From positions 1 to 18,806 of the forward strand of contig DDEP01000077.1 of the NCBI GenBank assembly GCA_002336465.1: a DNA stretch of 18,806 nucleotides, written 5' to 3'. Position 1 is the stretch's first letter. Each line of letters begins with the position of its first letter. A program made the translations under genes and the position numbers. Below are positions 7,504 through 16,560 of this stretch, in pieces. The DNA comes from Pedobacter sp. UBA1951. GTDB lineage: Bacteria > Bacteroidota > Bacteroidia > Sphingobacteriales > Sphingobacteriaceae. The notes beneath the pieces are model-generated. The model was not told where the DNA came from, searched no databases, and saw only the letters and a list, made by a program, of their open reading frames with translations.

Positions 7504-7543
7504 CTTCCAAAAGAAATCATTGCTGATTTACGTTTGAACGGTG

Positions 7544-7551
7544 CAAAGATA
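7544..7551 (-). promoter_or_regulatory. -7 element of the tRNA-Arg/tRNA-Pro promoter
   Basis: TATCTTTG on the minus strand is an exact match to TAnnTTTG, 40 bases upstream of the tRNA-Arg 5' end. A TTG lies 14 bases further upstream, shorter than the usual -33 spacing, so the upstream element is uncertain. Confidence 0.6.
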
Positions 7552-7626
7552 AAATTTCTTCGTCACAATTTTTAATATTTTTTAAAATTATTAGCAATTA
7601 CACCTAACAAACTGATTAACAAAACA

Positions 7627-9912
7627 CTAAAAATTATACCTAAATCCCATAAATAAACGTATGCCTTGATTAGGTGCATAAACATAACTAGGATCAAATA
7701 CCAAACCGTAAGGATTATCTGCTGTTGGTACGGCTTGTCCTTTAGAATCGAACACTACATTTTTGTTAAATGGGTCTTGACTTCCTGAAATCAAAAACGG
7801 GGTATGTTTGGCCGGAGTAAAGTTTAAGAAGTTCTTTACTCCTCCATAAATTTCCATACGTTTAAATTTTGTAAAGGTTAGCTGAATGTTTTGTATGCTC
7901 CATACGGGCGACATTGAATTTCGGGGATCCAACTCTCCTAATAGAGGTAATCGCATTGGCCCATATACATTTCCTGTATAATCTGCCTTTAAGTACAGTT
8001 GTTTAATATGGTAGGAAACCGACCAAGTTCCTGAAAATTTTTCGGTTAACATTTGTTGCTGTTTCACACCGTCATTTACCAATGCAACATCCTGATAAGT
8101 AAAACCTGTATTTAATTTTAATCCCCATGTAAAAGTAAGATCTAAATTAGCTGTAAGCCCCTTATTTATAGCATATCCACTTAGGTTATCATATTTTATT
8201 TTGGTGACGTCGCTCTCATAATCAGGTATGATCCTGTTGGTAAAATAAGCATAAAATAGACTAACATCGAGTCCTATAATAGTAGCATCTGGCGTAAATA
8301 ATTTACCTGTATAATTCACATTAAAGTTATAGTTGCGCTCAGGTTTAATATCGGTATTTAACTCAACCTTTCGTGCCCCGGTTAATGCAGCATGATCTTC
8401 TGTAAAGATATTAACTACCCTAAACCCTGTACCCGCATTAAACCTTAACGAGTTAAATTGATTTAAACTGTACTTATAAGCAAAACGAGGTGTAAAGATA
8501 TTTCCATGCAAGCTATGGTAATCGTATCTTAAACCCAATAAAAGGGTATTTTTCTGGTTAAGCTTAATCTCATCTTGTACAAATAATCCGGGCAGCCATA
8601 CTTTTTCGTAATCATTCCCGTAAGCTTTACTGGTAGCCACGGTATTGTCTTTATAAAAAGTATATCTTACTGCCGCTCCAAACAACAAATCGTGCTTGTT
8701 TATTTTTTTATCCCATGTTAATTGAGAAAAAGCAATGCGTTGTTTGGCAATATAAGAGGTTTCTCCATATCTGCTGTCTTGATCATGGCTAGTCAATGAG
8801 AATGCCAGAAATGTTTTTTCCTTTATGGGTAATTGATAATTACCTATCATTTCCCACCTGCTGGTATAGATACTTTCTCCATAAACTTCATCTCCGCCTC
8901 TATAACTTTTATTCCATTGAGTTTCTCCTCCCCACCTATCTTCATAAAGGTATCTTCCTGCCAAAGAAAAGACCCTATTATACTTCCGTTCTATGTTCCA
9001 CTTCTGGAAAATTGATATCCTGTTTTGTAAGGTTACGTCTGTAAAATTATCATGATTCTTATCTAGAATTTCACTGAAATTAAAATAATTAATGCCTGTC
9101 AATACCGATATGTTACGATTTAATTGCGATTTGAACCCTATATCTGCATTATGTTCCAAATGTGTATTGGACATTAAATCAACTGAAAATTTTGGCGCAC
9201 TACTTACTTTTTTCGTAATGATATTAATTAGTCCTCCTACTGCTTCGCTTCCATAAAGTGAAGATGCAGGGCCTTTTACCACCTCCACTCTTTCAATCAT
9301 TGAAGTTGGTATACCAGAAAGACCATAAACGGTTGACAAGCCACTTACAATGGGCATTCCGTCTATTAGAACCATGGTATAAGGTCCTTCAAGACCATTA
9401 ATATGAATATCTCCTGTATTACATATATTACAATTTAATTGCGGCCTTACTCCATTTACGTTTTGAAGTGCCTCAAAAACACTAGCCGTAGGGTTACGTT
9501 TGAAAAAACTGGCTGTATATATTTCTACAGGTACGGGGCTTTCCAATCTAGATACCTCTTTTTGTGTACCCGTTATCACAACCTCCTGTAACTGTTCTAA
9601 ATCTTCTTCCATCATAATTTCTTTCAATACTGTATCTCCTTTTAATTCTACAACAAATGAAACAGGTTTATAGCCCACAGCAGTTGATTTGATTTGATAA
9701 GTACCTGCTTTTAAACCTAAAAATGTAAAATTACCAGCCATATCCGTATGCACTTTTAAGCCCATAGGCAATAAAGAAAGGGTTGCTGATGGTGTTTTAT
9801 CATAATCAAAACTTACAGTCCCCTGTAGTTTATAAGTTTGAGATTTGGCATAAGCTGCACTTAAAACCATAAAAAAGATGGCTAAACTGAAAAACCTAAA
9901 ATTGAAAATCAT
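7627..9912 (-). CDS. TonB-dependent outer-membrane receptor with CxxC motif in the plug
   Basis: 761 residues. Seen: a signal peptide (1-24, cleavage after AKS or nearby); a carboxypeptidase-regulatory-like domain at about 27-100; a TonB box-like LQEVVITG at 108-115; a plug domain at about 120-235 with the strongly conserved VLIDGMPIVSG and VEVVKGPASSLYGSEAVGG stretches; then a 22-strand-type barrel to a terminal Phe. There is no STN domain, so it should transport without FecR signalling. Cys161 and Cys164 (NCNICNTGDIHINGLEG) lie inside the plug and could bind metal or form a disulfide. The plug resembles ferric-siderophore, haem and cobalamin receptors, and the upstream dyad suggests metal control. 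The exact substrate is not readable. There is no obvious terminator before the tRNA promoter downstream. Confidence 0.93.
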   Translation of the reverse strand: MIFNFRFFSLAIFFMVLSAAYAKSQTYKLQGTVSFDYDKTPSATLSLLPMGLKVHTDMAGNFTFLGLKAGTYQIKSTAVGYKPVSFVVELKGDTVLKEIMMEEDLEQLQEVVITGTQKEVSRLESPVPVEIYTASFFKRNPTASVFEALQNVNGVRPQLNCNICNTGDIHINGLEGPYTMVLIDGMPIVSGLSTVYGLSGIPTSMIERVEVVKGPASSLYGSEAVGGLINIITKKVSSAPKFSVDLMSNTHLEHNADIGFKSQLNRNISVLTGINYFNFSEILDKNHDNFTDVTLQNRISIFQKWNIERKYNRVFSLAGRYLYEDRWGGETQWNKSYRGGDEVYGESIYTSRWEMIGNYQLPIKEKTFLAFSLTSHDQDSRYGETSYIAKQRIAFSQLTWDKKINKHDLLFGAAVRYTFYKDNTVATSKAYGNDYEKVWLPGLFVQDEIKLNQKNTLLLGLRYDYHSLHGNIFTPRFAYKYSLNQFNSLRFNAGTGFRVVNIFTEDHAALTGARKVELNTDIKPERNYNFNVNYTGKLFTPDATIIGLDVSLFYAYFTNRIIPDYESDVTKIKYDNLSGYAINKGLTANLDLTFTWGLKLNTGFTYQDVALVNDGVKQQQMLTEKFSGTWSVSYHIKQLYLKADYTGNVYGPMRLPLLGELDPRNSMSPVWSIQNIQLTFTKFKRMEIYGGVKNFLNFTPAKHTPFLISGSQDPFNKNVVFDSKGQAVPTADNPYGLVFDPSYVYAPNQGIRLFMGFRYNF

Positions 9913-9946
9913 TTTTAATTACTGTTAAATTTTAAAACAAAGTCAA

Positions 9947-9954
9947 CAAAATTA
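9947..9954 (-). promoter_or_regulatory. -7 element of the CxxC receptor gene
   Basis: TAATTTTG on the minus strand is an exact match to TAnnTTTG, 34 bases upstream of the receptor start codon. The dyad at 9959-9974 begins four bases further upstream, in the space between the -7 and -33 positions. Confidence 0.6.
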
Positions 9955-9958
9955 AAAA

Positions 9959-9986
9959 TTTAGACTAATCTAAAATAATATTTAGA
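9959..9986. promoter_or_regulatory. DtxR/IdeR-like operator candidate with three half-sites
   Basis: TTTAGA (9959-9964), TCTAAA (9969-9974) and TTTAGA (9981-9986) are alternating inverted half-sites with spacers of 4 and 6 bases. Read on the minus strand the inner dyad is TTTAGATTAGTCTAAA. It agrees with the core of the known DtxR-family box (TTAGGTTAGSCTAA) at 12 of 14 positions. It lies 47 bases upstream of the receptor start and next to its -7 box, as a metal-dependent repressor site would. The region also borders the divergent smpB gene. Confidence 0.55.
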
Positions 9987-10038
9987 CAAATATTTATTTC
10001 ACTTTTTTAAAGAATGCTGAAGAAATCTAAAAAATCCT

Positions 10039-10046
10039 GATATTTG
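10039..10046 (+). promoter_or_regulatory. -7 element directly in front of smpB
   Basis: GATATTTG matches TAnnTTTG except at its first base and ends only 4 bases before the smpB ATG at 10051. Transcription would then start at or next to the start codon, giving a leaderless mRNA. Confidence 0.45.
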
Positions 10047-10050
10047 TAGC

Positions 10051-10500
10051 ATGTCAAAAGAAATACAGATCAAGAATAAGAGAGCATTTTTTGATTACCA
10101 CATTTTAGATAAATACGTTGCAGGTATTGCCTTATTGGGCACAGAAATCAAATCGATACGAGAAGGTAAAGCCAATATGACCGATTCATTCTGTATGTTC
10201 ATCGGAAATAGTCTATATGTACGCAATCTTCATATTTCTGAATATGGTTTTAGTTCTTTTTACAAACACGACATCAAAAGAGACCGAGTATTGCTTTTAA
10301 CGAAAAAAGAGTTAAAAAAGCTAAAATCGAAAGGAGAGGAAAAAGGTTTTACTATAGTTCCCTTACGTATTTTTATTAACGAACGGGGTTACGCCAAGCT
10401 AGAAATTGCATTAGCTCAGGGTAAAAAAGAGTTTGATAAACGCGAAACGATAAAGGAAAGAGATACTAAACGCGAACTAAACAGGGTGATGAAATTTTAG
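10051..10500 (+). CDS. smpB: SsrA (tmRNA)-binding protein SmpB
   Basis: 149 residues, typical length. The whole chain fits the family: the N-terminal KNKRAFFDYHILDKYVAGI, the motif LLGTEIKSIREGKANMTDSF (34-53), and the central ERGYAKLEIALAQGKKEFDKRETIKERD (109-136) that precedes the basic tail. Known function: SmpB binds tmRNA and, with alanyl-tmRNA and EF-Tu, enters stalled ribosomes to release them and tag the nascent peptide. The tmRNA gene itself is not in this window. The gene has no Shine-Dalgarno sequence and probably no leader. It ends one base from the stop codon of the convergent pcm. Confidence 0.98.
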   Translation: MSKEIQIKNKRAFFDYHILDKYVAGIALLGTEIKSIREGKANMTDSFCMFIGNSLYVRNLHISEYGFSSFYKHDIKRDRVLLLTKKELKKLKSKGEEKGFTIVPLRIFINERGYAKLEIALAQGKKEFDKRETIKERDTKRELNRVMKF

Positions 10501-10501
10501 A

Positions 10502-11158
10502 TTACCAAGCTTGGTCGCCCACCAAAGGAACGAACCTAAATGTATCTAATTCTATTTTCTCAAAATCATTTTCAGATACCCGTATCACCGTAAGCATTTT
10601 CTGTGTTTTCTCATCGCCTACCGGGATAACCAAGATACCTCCTATCCTAAGTTGTTTCAAAAGCAGTTCGGGTACGAAAGGTGCTCCTGCCGTAACAATA
10701 ATCTTATGGTAAGGGGCGTGCGCTGCAATGCCTTTAGAACCATCACCTAAAAAGAAATTAGCATGATAGCCCATGCCGGGCAATACTTTAATGGTATGGT
10801 TATACAGGTTTTCCTGACGCTCTATGGTATATACATCTGCTCCTAATTCCATTAGGATGCAAGTCTGGTAACCTGATCCTGTTCCTATTTCAAGAACTTT
10901 ATCTCCTTTTTGAATGTGCAGTAATTCTGTTTGATAAGCAACGGTATAAGGTTGCGATATGGTTTGGCCTGCTCCTATAGGGAAAGCAATGTCTTTATAA
11001 GCTTGGCTCCAAAAAGTTTCGTCAAAGAAAAAATGACGTGGAACTTTTCCTATTGCCTTCAATACCTTTTCATCAGATATTCCCCGTTCCCTGAGCAGTT
11101 CAACTAGTTTCTTTCTCGCTCCTTTTTCTCTATAATTATCTACAAACTTATACGCCAT
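10502..11158 (-). CDS. pcm: Protein-L-isoaspartate O-methyltransferase
   Basis: 218 residues (E. coli Pcm has 208). Seen: the family-specific segment IAFPIGAGQTISQPYTVAYQ (57-76) and SAM-binding motif I VLEIGTGSGYQT (88-99), followed by YTIERQ, the acidic end of the second strand (110-115). Further on are the GDGSKG stretch and the ITGAP-like VTAGAP. It transfers a methyl group from S-adenosylmethionine to isoaspartate residues in aged proteins, starting their repair; it acts in the cytoplasm. An exact TAATTTTG box at 11165-11172 ends 6 bases before the start codon, implying a nearly leaderless mRNA. It converges with smpB with a single base between their stop codons. Confidence 0.97.
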   Translation of the reverse strand: MAYKFVDNYREKGARKKLVELLRERGISDEKVLKAIGKVPRHFFFDETFWSQAYKDIAFPIGAGQTISQPYTVAYQTELLHIQKGDKVLEIGTGSGYQTCILMELGADVYTIERQENLYNHTIKVLPGMGYHANFFLGDGSKGIAAHAPYHKIIVTAGAPFVPELLLKQLRIGGILVIPVGDEKTQKMLTVIRVSENDFEKIELDTFRFVPLVGDQAW

Positions 11159-11164
11159 TTAGCA

Positions 11165-11172
11165 CAAAATTA
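11165..11172 (-). promoter_or_regulatory. -7 element of pcm
   Basis: TAATTTTG on the minus strand matches TAnnTTTG exactly and is separated from the pcm ATG by 6 bases. Confidence 0.6.
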
Positions 11173-11298
11173 GCCTTAATTTGTGTAAGAACACAACATT
11201 TAAATCATTAAAAAATCAACATCTTTTTAACCTGCACTATATCAATCACTAAAAACTTTTGGATAGGCCCACTCTACACAGCTTTATTTCAATAGGGG

Positions 11299-11359
11299 TA
11301 ATTTTGCACAAATAACACGATATTTCTATTCGCTAATTAGAAATTTAAAGCTATTTTTG
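11299..11359 (+). promoter_or_regulatory. Two candidate -7 elements before the small outer-membrane protein gene
   Basis: TAATTTTG (11299-11306) and TATTTTTG (11352-11359) both match TAnnTTTG exactly. The second is 22 bases before the ATG and is the better positioned; the first would give a leader of about 70 bases. Confidence 0.5.
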
Positions 11360-11381
11360 CCTAAATACATATTCTATTTAT

Positions 11382-12059
11382 ATGCGTAAGATTTTAATTT
11401 TTGCTTTGTTGATTTCTTTTTCAAGTGCCGTTTTTGCACAAAGAGATGGTAATTATAATTACAGTATAGGTGTAAAAGCTTATAATCTTTTTCAACTGCC
11501 AAAAATTTTAGATCAAACTAATTCTTCAGACTATACCACTTCTTATTTTAATGGTCTAATGGTTAAGTTTAACGATAACCAGATCGGCATACGTATTTCG
11601 GGCAATTATTATTTTAAAAGAGATTTTTCTTTTAGAAACGAATGCGATAATTGTGAAATAGCAACTGGTAATATAGATGATTTCTGGGCAAAAATAGGAT
11701 TTGAAAAGAATTTCAATTATTCTTCTATACAGCCTTATTTTGCGGTTGATTTGGGTTTTAGAGGCGTAAATTTTAAAGGAAAATTAGACGAGGTTAATGA
11801 CCCTTCAACTTCTTTTAATACCATTACCAGCAAAAGAGGTTTTGTAGCTACCCCTACATTAGGTGTAAAAGTGAATCCTATTAAACAAATTAGCTTATTT
11901 GCTGAATGCAATATGGACTTTTACTTTTCATATGAGCGCCAAGAAAGAACCAAGAACGATGCCGCTAATACCAGAACTTTTACCAAGTTTAATAAAACAG
12001 AAACTCTGATCAATCCGATATCTGTTGGTATTCAAATCCACTTGATAGATAAATACTAA
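11382..12059 (+). CDS. Predicted outer-membrane beta-barrel protein, function unknown
   Basis: 225 residues. A signal peptide is clear (MRKILIFALLISFSSAVFA, cleavage after Ala19 before Gln). The rest alternates polar and hydrophobic/aromatic residues in short strands (for example IGIRISGNYYFKRDFSFRN, and QPYFAVDLGFRGVNF), as in small 8- to 10-stranded barrels. One Cys-x-x-Cys pair (ECDNCE, near 85-90) sits in a probable surface loop. I do not recognise a specific family. It has its own promoter and stands alone between divergent pcm and convergent priA; its stop codon overlaps that of priA by 4 bases in total gene extent. Confidence 0.8.
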   Translation: MRKILIFALLISFSSAVFAQRDGNYNYSIGVKAYNLFQLPKILDQTNSSDYTTSYFNGLMVKFNDNQIGIRISGNYYFKRDFSFRNECDNCEIATGNIDDFWAKIGFEKNFNYSSIQPYFAVDLGFRGVNFKGKLDEVNDPSTSFNTITSKRGFVATPTLGVKVNPIKQISLFAECNMDFYFSYERQERTKNDAANTRTFTKFNKTETLINPISVGIQIHLIDKY

Positions 12060-14530
12060 TAAGGATCTACATCTATTTGTACCAGTACACTTTTAAACTC
12101 TTTATGGGTATTAAACTGTATGATGGTATCTTTTATTAGTTGTTTAATATGTTGTATGGATGCACCTTTTTCTGCCTTTACAATGATTTGTTTGATATAA
12201 TAATTCCTGATACGCGAAACCAAAGGTTGTTCAGGCCCTAAAATTCTTTTTCCCAGTTGCGCTCTTAGCTGGTTTGCCAAATTTTGTGCAGCAACATTCA
12301 ATACGTTGGCATCTTTATGTTTTACATTTAAAAAGATTAATCTAGAAAAAGGTGGATAATGGTAGTTTTTACGCTCTGCCAGTTCCTCTTCGTACATTTC
12401 GTGGTAATCATTAGCCATTACCTGCTTAATGATCCTGTGGTTGTCATTATATGCTTGTATGCAAACTTTACCTTGCTTATCTCTTCTGCCTGCTCTTCCA
12501 GCAACCTGCGCAAGCAGTTGGTAGCTGCGTTCAAAGGCCCTAAAATCAGGGTAGTTCAATAAAGTATCGGCATTGATAACACCAATCAAACTCACATTAT
12601 CAAAATCCAATCCTTTTGCGATCATTTGGGTACCAATCAAAACCTGACTTTTCTTATCCTGAAAGTCGGCTATAATTTTCTGCATACCATTTTTAGTTCT
12701 CGTACTATCTAAATCCAATCTCTGGATTTTAATATCGGGGAAAAGGAGACTCAGTTCTTCTTCTACTCTTTCGGTACCAAAACCTTTTTGCTCAATATGT
12801 ACACTGCCACAAGCAGGACAGACATTTACAGCGTGTTGATGGTAGCCGCAATAATGGCAATGTAGCTGTCCGCTCGATTTATGATAAGTAAGACTCACAT
12901 CACAGTTCACACATTTAGGTGCATAGCCACAGGTATTGCACATTAAAATGGTAGCATACCCCCGTCTGTTCTGGAACAAAATAACTTGTTCTTTATTTTG
13001 CAATGCCTCAGCAATATCATCAATCAGGACAGAGGTAAAGTACGAATGCATTTTCTTGCGTTTGGTTTCTTCTGCTATGCTCACCACCTTCTGTTCTGGC
13101 AGTAAAACTCCCCCAAACCTTTCCGTTAGTTCTACCAAGCCATACTTACCACTTTGTGCATTGTAATAACTTTCTACAGAAGGTGTTGCCGAACCTAAAA
13201 TTACCTTAGCTCGGTGTAAATAACCTAAGTAAACGGCAGCATCCCTGGCCTGATAACGTGGAGCGGGATCGTATTGCTTATAAGAGGTTTCATGTTCCTC
13301 ATCTACAACAATCAACTTTAAATTGTTAAAGGGCAAGAAAACAGCCGAACGGGCACCTAAAATAACCTGATAAGAACCGTTCAGCACCTTATTCCAAATC
13401 TCTACCCTTTCATTGTTATTAAATTTAGAATGATAGACGCCGATATTATTTCCGAAATATACTTTGATTCGTTCTACGATCTGTGTCGTTAATGCTATTT
13501 CGGGCAACAAAAAAAGCGCTTGTCCACCCTGAGCTATAGCCTGCTCTATCAATTTAATATAAACCTGCGTTTTACCCGAAGCCGTAACACCATGCAAAAG
13601 CACTACATCTTTTGTTTCAAATTGTGTTTCTATAGTTGTAAATGCTGTACTTTGGGCGGTGCTCAATTTAAAATTGATTTCAAACTCATCATCAAAGCCA
13701 TTTAAACGGCTTATGGGTTTTTGTTTAAGTTCAAATATATTCTTATCAATCAAGGCTTTTATAGCGCCTTGTCCGCATCCGCTATGCTCAAGGATATCGC
13801 TTTTTGCTACATTATCATTACTTCTCGAAAGATTGATGTAAGCCATCAGCGCATCTAGTTGTTTAGGTGCTTTTTCTAGCAAAGAAAAGAGTTCTGCTAA
13901 ATGTTGCTGATTTTTATAAAAAGGATTTAATGCGATAAAAGATTTTAATAGGGGCTTATACCGTTCTACAACTTCTTCTGCAGCAATAACAACTTCTTTG
14001 TTGATCAGTGCATTAATTAACGGATATACTGTTTTCTGTCCCAACAATTTTGCAATCTGATCAACGGTTATTTTCTGTTGGCGGCTAAGCACATCTACGA
14101 TCAACAGTTCTTTATCTGTAAGATTGGCTTCGCCCGAAAAATCTTCTCTTAAAATCAAAGTGGTTTCGCTAGCCAGTTTCATGCCATTAGGTAAAGCGGC
14201 ATTCATCACATCGCCTTCATTGCACAAATAATATTGAGCTATCCAATCCCAAAATTTAAATTGCTCTGCATTAACAATAGGCAGTTCATCTACCACATCT
14301 ATAATATATTTGGCTTCATAATGAACCGGAGGTACACTTGTAACGGTTTTAATTAAAGCTGTGTATAACTTATGTTTACCAAATTGTACAACCACACGCT
14401 TGCCTACAGCTATCTGATCATTTAGCTCGTAAGGCACCCTGTAAGTATAGTTTATTGCTAAAGAAAGGGGTAATATTACTTCTACGAAAAGCGTTTCTCT
14501 CTCTGTAAAATCCGATGACACCAAATCCAT
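12056..14530 (-). CDS. priA: Primosomal replication-restart helicase PriA
   Basis: 824 residues, longer than E. coli PriA (732). Seen: the N-terminal 3' DNA-binding domain (about 14-110); helicase lobe 1 with Walker A GVTASGKT (314-321) and the DEEH box (410-413, in VDEEHETSYKQ); then GSATPSVESYY (446-456). The zinc-binding region has eight cysteines at 531, 534, 540, 543, 558, 561, 571 and 574, all present. Lobe 2 has GTQMIAKGLDFDNVSLIGV and QVAGRAGR. It is a superfamily 2 3'-5' helicase that recognises stalled forks and reloads the replisome. Its start codon overlaps the stop of the upstream DUF423 gene (TAATG), so the two are translationally coupled. The extra length lies mainly between the DNA-binding domain and the Walker A. 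Confidence 0.98.
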   Translation of the reverse strand: MDLVSSDFTERETLFVEVILPLSLAINYTYRVPYELNDQIAVGKRVVVQFGKHKLYTALIKTVTSVPPVHYEAKYIIDVVDELPIVNAEQFKFWDWIAQYYLCNEGDVMNAALPNGMKLASETTLILREDFSGEANLTDKELLIVDVLSRQQKITVDQIAKLLGQKTVYPLINALINKEVVIAAEEVVERYKPLLKSFIALNPFYKNQQHLAELFSLLEKAPKQLDALMAYINLSRSNDNVAKSDILEHSGCGQGAIKALIDKNIFELKQKPISRLNGFDDEFEINFKLSTAQSTAFTTIETQFETKDVVLLHGVTASGKTQVYIKLIEQAIAQGGQALFLLPEIALTTQIVERIKVYFGNNIGVYHSKFNNNERVEIWNKVLNGSYQVILGARSAVFLPFNNLKLIVVDEEHETSYKQYDPAPRYQARDAAVYLGYLHRAKVILGSATPSVESYYNAQSGKYGLVELTERFGGVLLPEQKVVSIAEETKRKKMHSYFTSVLIDDIAEALQNKEQVILFQNRRGYATILMCNTCGYAPKCVNCDVSLTYHKSSGQLHCHYCGYHQHAVNVCPACGSVHIEQKGFGTERVEEELSLLFPDIKIQRLDLDSTRTKNGMQKIIADFQDKKSQVLIGTQMIAKGLDFDNVSLIGVINADTLLNYPDFRAFERSYQLLAQVAGRAGRRDKQGKVCIQAYNDNHRIIKQVMANDYHEMYEEELAERKNYHYPPFSRLIFLNVKHKDANVLNVAAQNLANQLRAQLGKRILGPEQPLVSRIRNYYIKQIIVKAEKGASIQHIKQLIKDTIIQFNTHKEFKSVLVQIDVDPY

Positions 14531-14916
14531 TATTTATCTCTCAATGCGGCCAAAAATAAACCTATCCATCCCATAACAAAAAACACCCCTCCTATTGGTG
14601 TAACCCGACCTACATATTTGATAAAAAATACTGGATAAACATCTCTTACGGCTAAAAGATAAAGTGAACCTGAAAATAATATAATGCCAAGAGAAAAAAA
14701 TATGAACGATAAACTGATCAATTTATTCTTATACCTAGCAAAAGTGGATAAATACAACATAGCGAAAGTATGGTAGAACTGGTATTCAACACCTTTCTGC
14801 CAAATAGAAAGCTGATCAGGCGCAAGTATGTTCTTTAACCCGTGGGCTCCAAACGCACCCAAAATCACCGCTAAGGCACCAAAAAAGGAAGCAGTCAGTA
14901 TTATTTTCTTATTCAT
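14530..14916 (-). CDS. DUF423 family small membrane protein
   Basis: 128 residues with about four membrane segments (near 7-24, 47-61, 66-89 and 104-125). The motif GALAVILGAFGAHGLKN close to the N-terminus and the GRVTPIGGVFFVMGW stretch near the C-terminus are the family hallmarks. The biochemical role of DUF423 proteins (E. coli YgdD relatives) is not known. It shares a TAATG stop-start junction with priA downstream, so it is the first gene of a two-gene unit; a functional link to replication restart is not implied by the sequence. I see no exact -7 box upstream of it. Confidence 0.92.
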   Translation of the reverse strand: MNKKIILTASFFGALAVILGAFGAHGLKNILAPDQLSIWQKGVEYQFYHTFAMLYLSTFARYKNKLISLSFIFFSLGIILFSGSLYLLAVRDVYPVFFIKYVGRVTPIGGVFFVMGWIGLFLAALRDK

Positions 14917-14984
14917 TAGAATGATTTTAGATAACGCTAAAATAAGAAATTGAGGATATAATCACAGTAATCATAAAATAAAAT

Positions 14985-14992
14985 TAAATTTG
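14985..14992 (+). promoter_or_regulatory. -7 element of the gene at 15004
   Basis: TAAATTTG matches TAnnTTTG exactly and is followed by 11 bases before the ATG, so the leader should be only a few bases long. Confidence 0.6.
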
Positions 14993-15003
14993 TATGGCTA
15001 ATT

Positions 15004-16560
15004 ATGAAACGATTTTATTTTGTTATAACCATTCTTTTTGCTGCCATTTTTATAATGGCCTACCAATATTTTAAAATTTTAGATAAGGGTACTTCTGATA
15101 ACGATTGGGCACTTAACCAAACCGCTTCGAATACCGCTTTGCTCGTAAGTTTTGACAACGATAAAACCTTCTACGAAATCCTCAATGGGCAAGGCATTAT
15201 CAGACAGGTAATTGGCGACCGCAAAACTGACTTGCTGAAATCTATCTATGAAGATTTCAATACCAATTCATCATTTAAAGCAGTAGCCGAAAGCAATAAG
15301 GTTTTTATGGGCTTTGTTCCTTTAAAAAATAAAGAAATTGGTTTCATGATAACCTTACAGCTTAAAAACAAAATCAATCCGAGCATCTTTAAGCCTTTAA
15401 ATCCCGAAACAAGCAATAACATCCTAAAAATCAAATCAGGGGACTCTACGCAGTATTATATTTCTTTCAACGACAATAAGCTAGCCATTGCCGATAATGA
15501 AGACTGCCTGCAGCATATTTTCGATAACAAAAAAACCGATAATAGTTTTGCTGCTTATATACGCAGTCAGAATAAATTCTCAAAAAATGTACTGGCCAAT
15601 GTTTATCTAGATTTTAATCAGCTACCTCAGTTTCTTAAACCTATTTTCAATACGGATCTAAATGGCGAATTGAGTGTTTTAAACCAAAAAAACACTTATG
15701 CCTGTTACAGCTATAATTTCAGCACTGAAAAACTCTTGTTAAACGGCTATGTAGATATACAGAATAACCAGAGTTATTTTAAAATGTTTGAAAACATACC
15801 CGAACAGAATATATATATAGATGAAATCTTACCTGATAAAACAGCTAATTATGCTATTTACGCTATAAATGACTATCCCAACTGGCAAAAACTGCTGATC
15901 AAATGGCATAATGACAATAAAAACGCTCAAAAAGTAGAACAACAGCTAAGCCTGATCAAAGAAAAATACCGGATAGATTTGAACCAGGTCTTGCCTAAAT
16001 ATATCAAGAACCAGTTTGGATGCTTTGAGTTGAATACAGGCGAGAAATTTGGCCTGATAGCTTTAAATAATGGTGATAAACTTTCACAAGCTCTGCTAGA
16101 TCTTAGCTCGGAATATTCTCCTGAAATAAGGATTTTTAAAGAATCGGGTATCTTATACAGCTTTTTTGGTGAACCTTTTAAAAAATTTGAGCGTCCTTTC
16201 TATATCATTAAAGATAATTTTCTAGTTGTAGCCAACAATGCCAGCAGTTTACAAGTTTTTCTCAACAGTTACAATAACGGTAAATTATTGGCAGCAACCT
16301 CTGCTTACCAACAATTTATCAGTCAACTGCCCAATGCTTCAACCATACTCTATTATATCAACAACAGCAATTCAACAGATATTTTTAGCAGGAACTTAAA
16401 AACTTCGTACTACAAGCATTTCAGGTCTGAAAATGGTTTCAAAAACTACAATGCTTACGGGGTTCAGCTCATGGCCGATAACGGTAAGTTCCTGAGCAAT
16501 GTTGTATTGATGACTAAACAAAAAGAACTTAGTGTTGATAGTTTAACTCATTTACCTTAA
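15004..16560 (+). CDS. Membrane-anchored periplasmic protein of unknown function
   Basis: 518 residues. One N-terminal hydrophobic segment (about 4-21) with no clear cleavage site suggests a signal anchor. The remainder is a soluble, Asn/Lys-rich chain, probably in the periplasm. It has no cysteine pairs or catalytic motifs I can recognise. Repeated patterns such as FLVVANNASSLQVFLNSYNNGK and KLAIADNEDCLQHIFDNKKTDN (a strand, then a short helix of the same kind) hint at two or more copies of one fold, as in DUF3352-like proteins, but I cannot assign the family with confidence. It is followed 42 bases later by a DUF5723-like surface protein on the same strand, so the two probably form an operon. 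The ATG at 14994 is in another frame and is not its start. Confidence 0.75.
   Translation: MKRFYFVITILFAAIFIMAYQYFKILDKGTSDNDWALNQTASNTALLVSFDNDKTFYEILNGQGIIRQVIGDRKTDLLKSIYEDFNTNSSFKAVAESNKVFMGFVPLKNKEIGFMITLQLKNKINPSIFKPLNPETSNNILKIKSGDSTQYYISFNDNKLAIADNEDCLQHIFDNKKTDNSFAAYIRSQNKFSKNVLANVYLDFNQLPQFLKPIFNTDLNGELSVLNQKNTYACYSYNFSTEKLLLNGYVDIQNNQSYFKMFENIPEQNIYIDEILPDKTANYAIYAINDYPNWQKLLIKWHNDNKNAQKVEQQLSLIKEKYRIDLNQVLPKYIKNQFGCFELNTGEKFGLIALNNGDKLSQALLDLSSEYSPEIRIFKESGILYSFFGEPFKKFERPFYIIKDNFLVVANNASSLQVFLNSYNNGKLLAATSAYQQFISQLPNASTILYYINNSNSTDIFSRNLKTSYYKHFRSENGFKNYNAYGVQLMADNGKFLSNVVLMTKQKELSVDSLTHLP

Noticed and set aside
7321..7575. Two overlapping plus-strand open frames across the tRNA region
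   Set aside because: They read the antisense of tRNA-Pro and tRNA-Arg (typical 'GFEP..' and 'PNRIRTYDLRF' peptides). These are well-known false genes.
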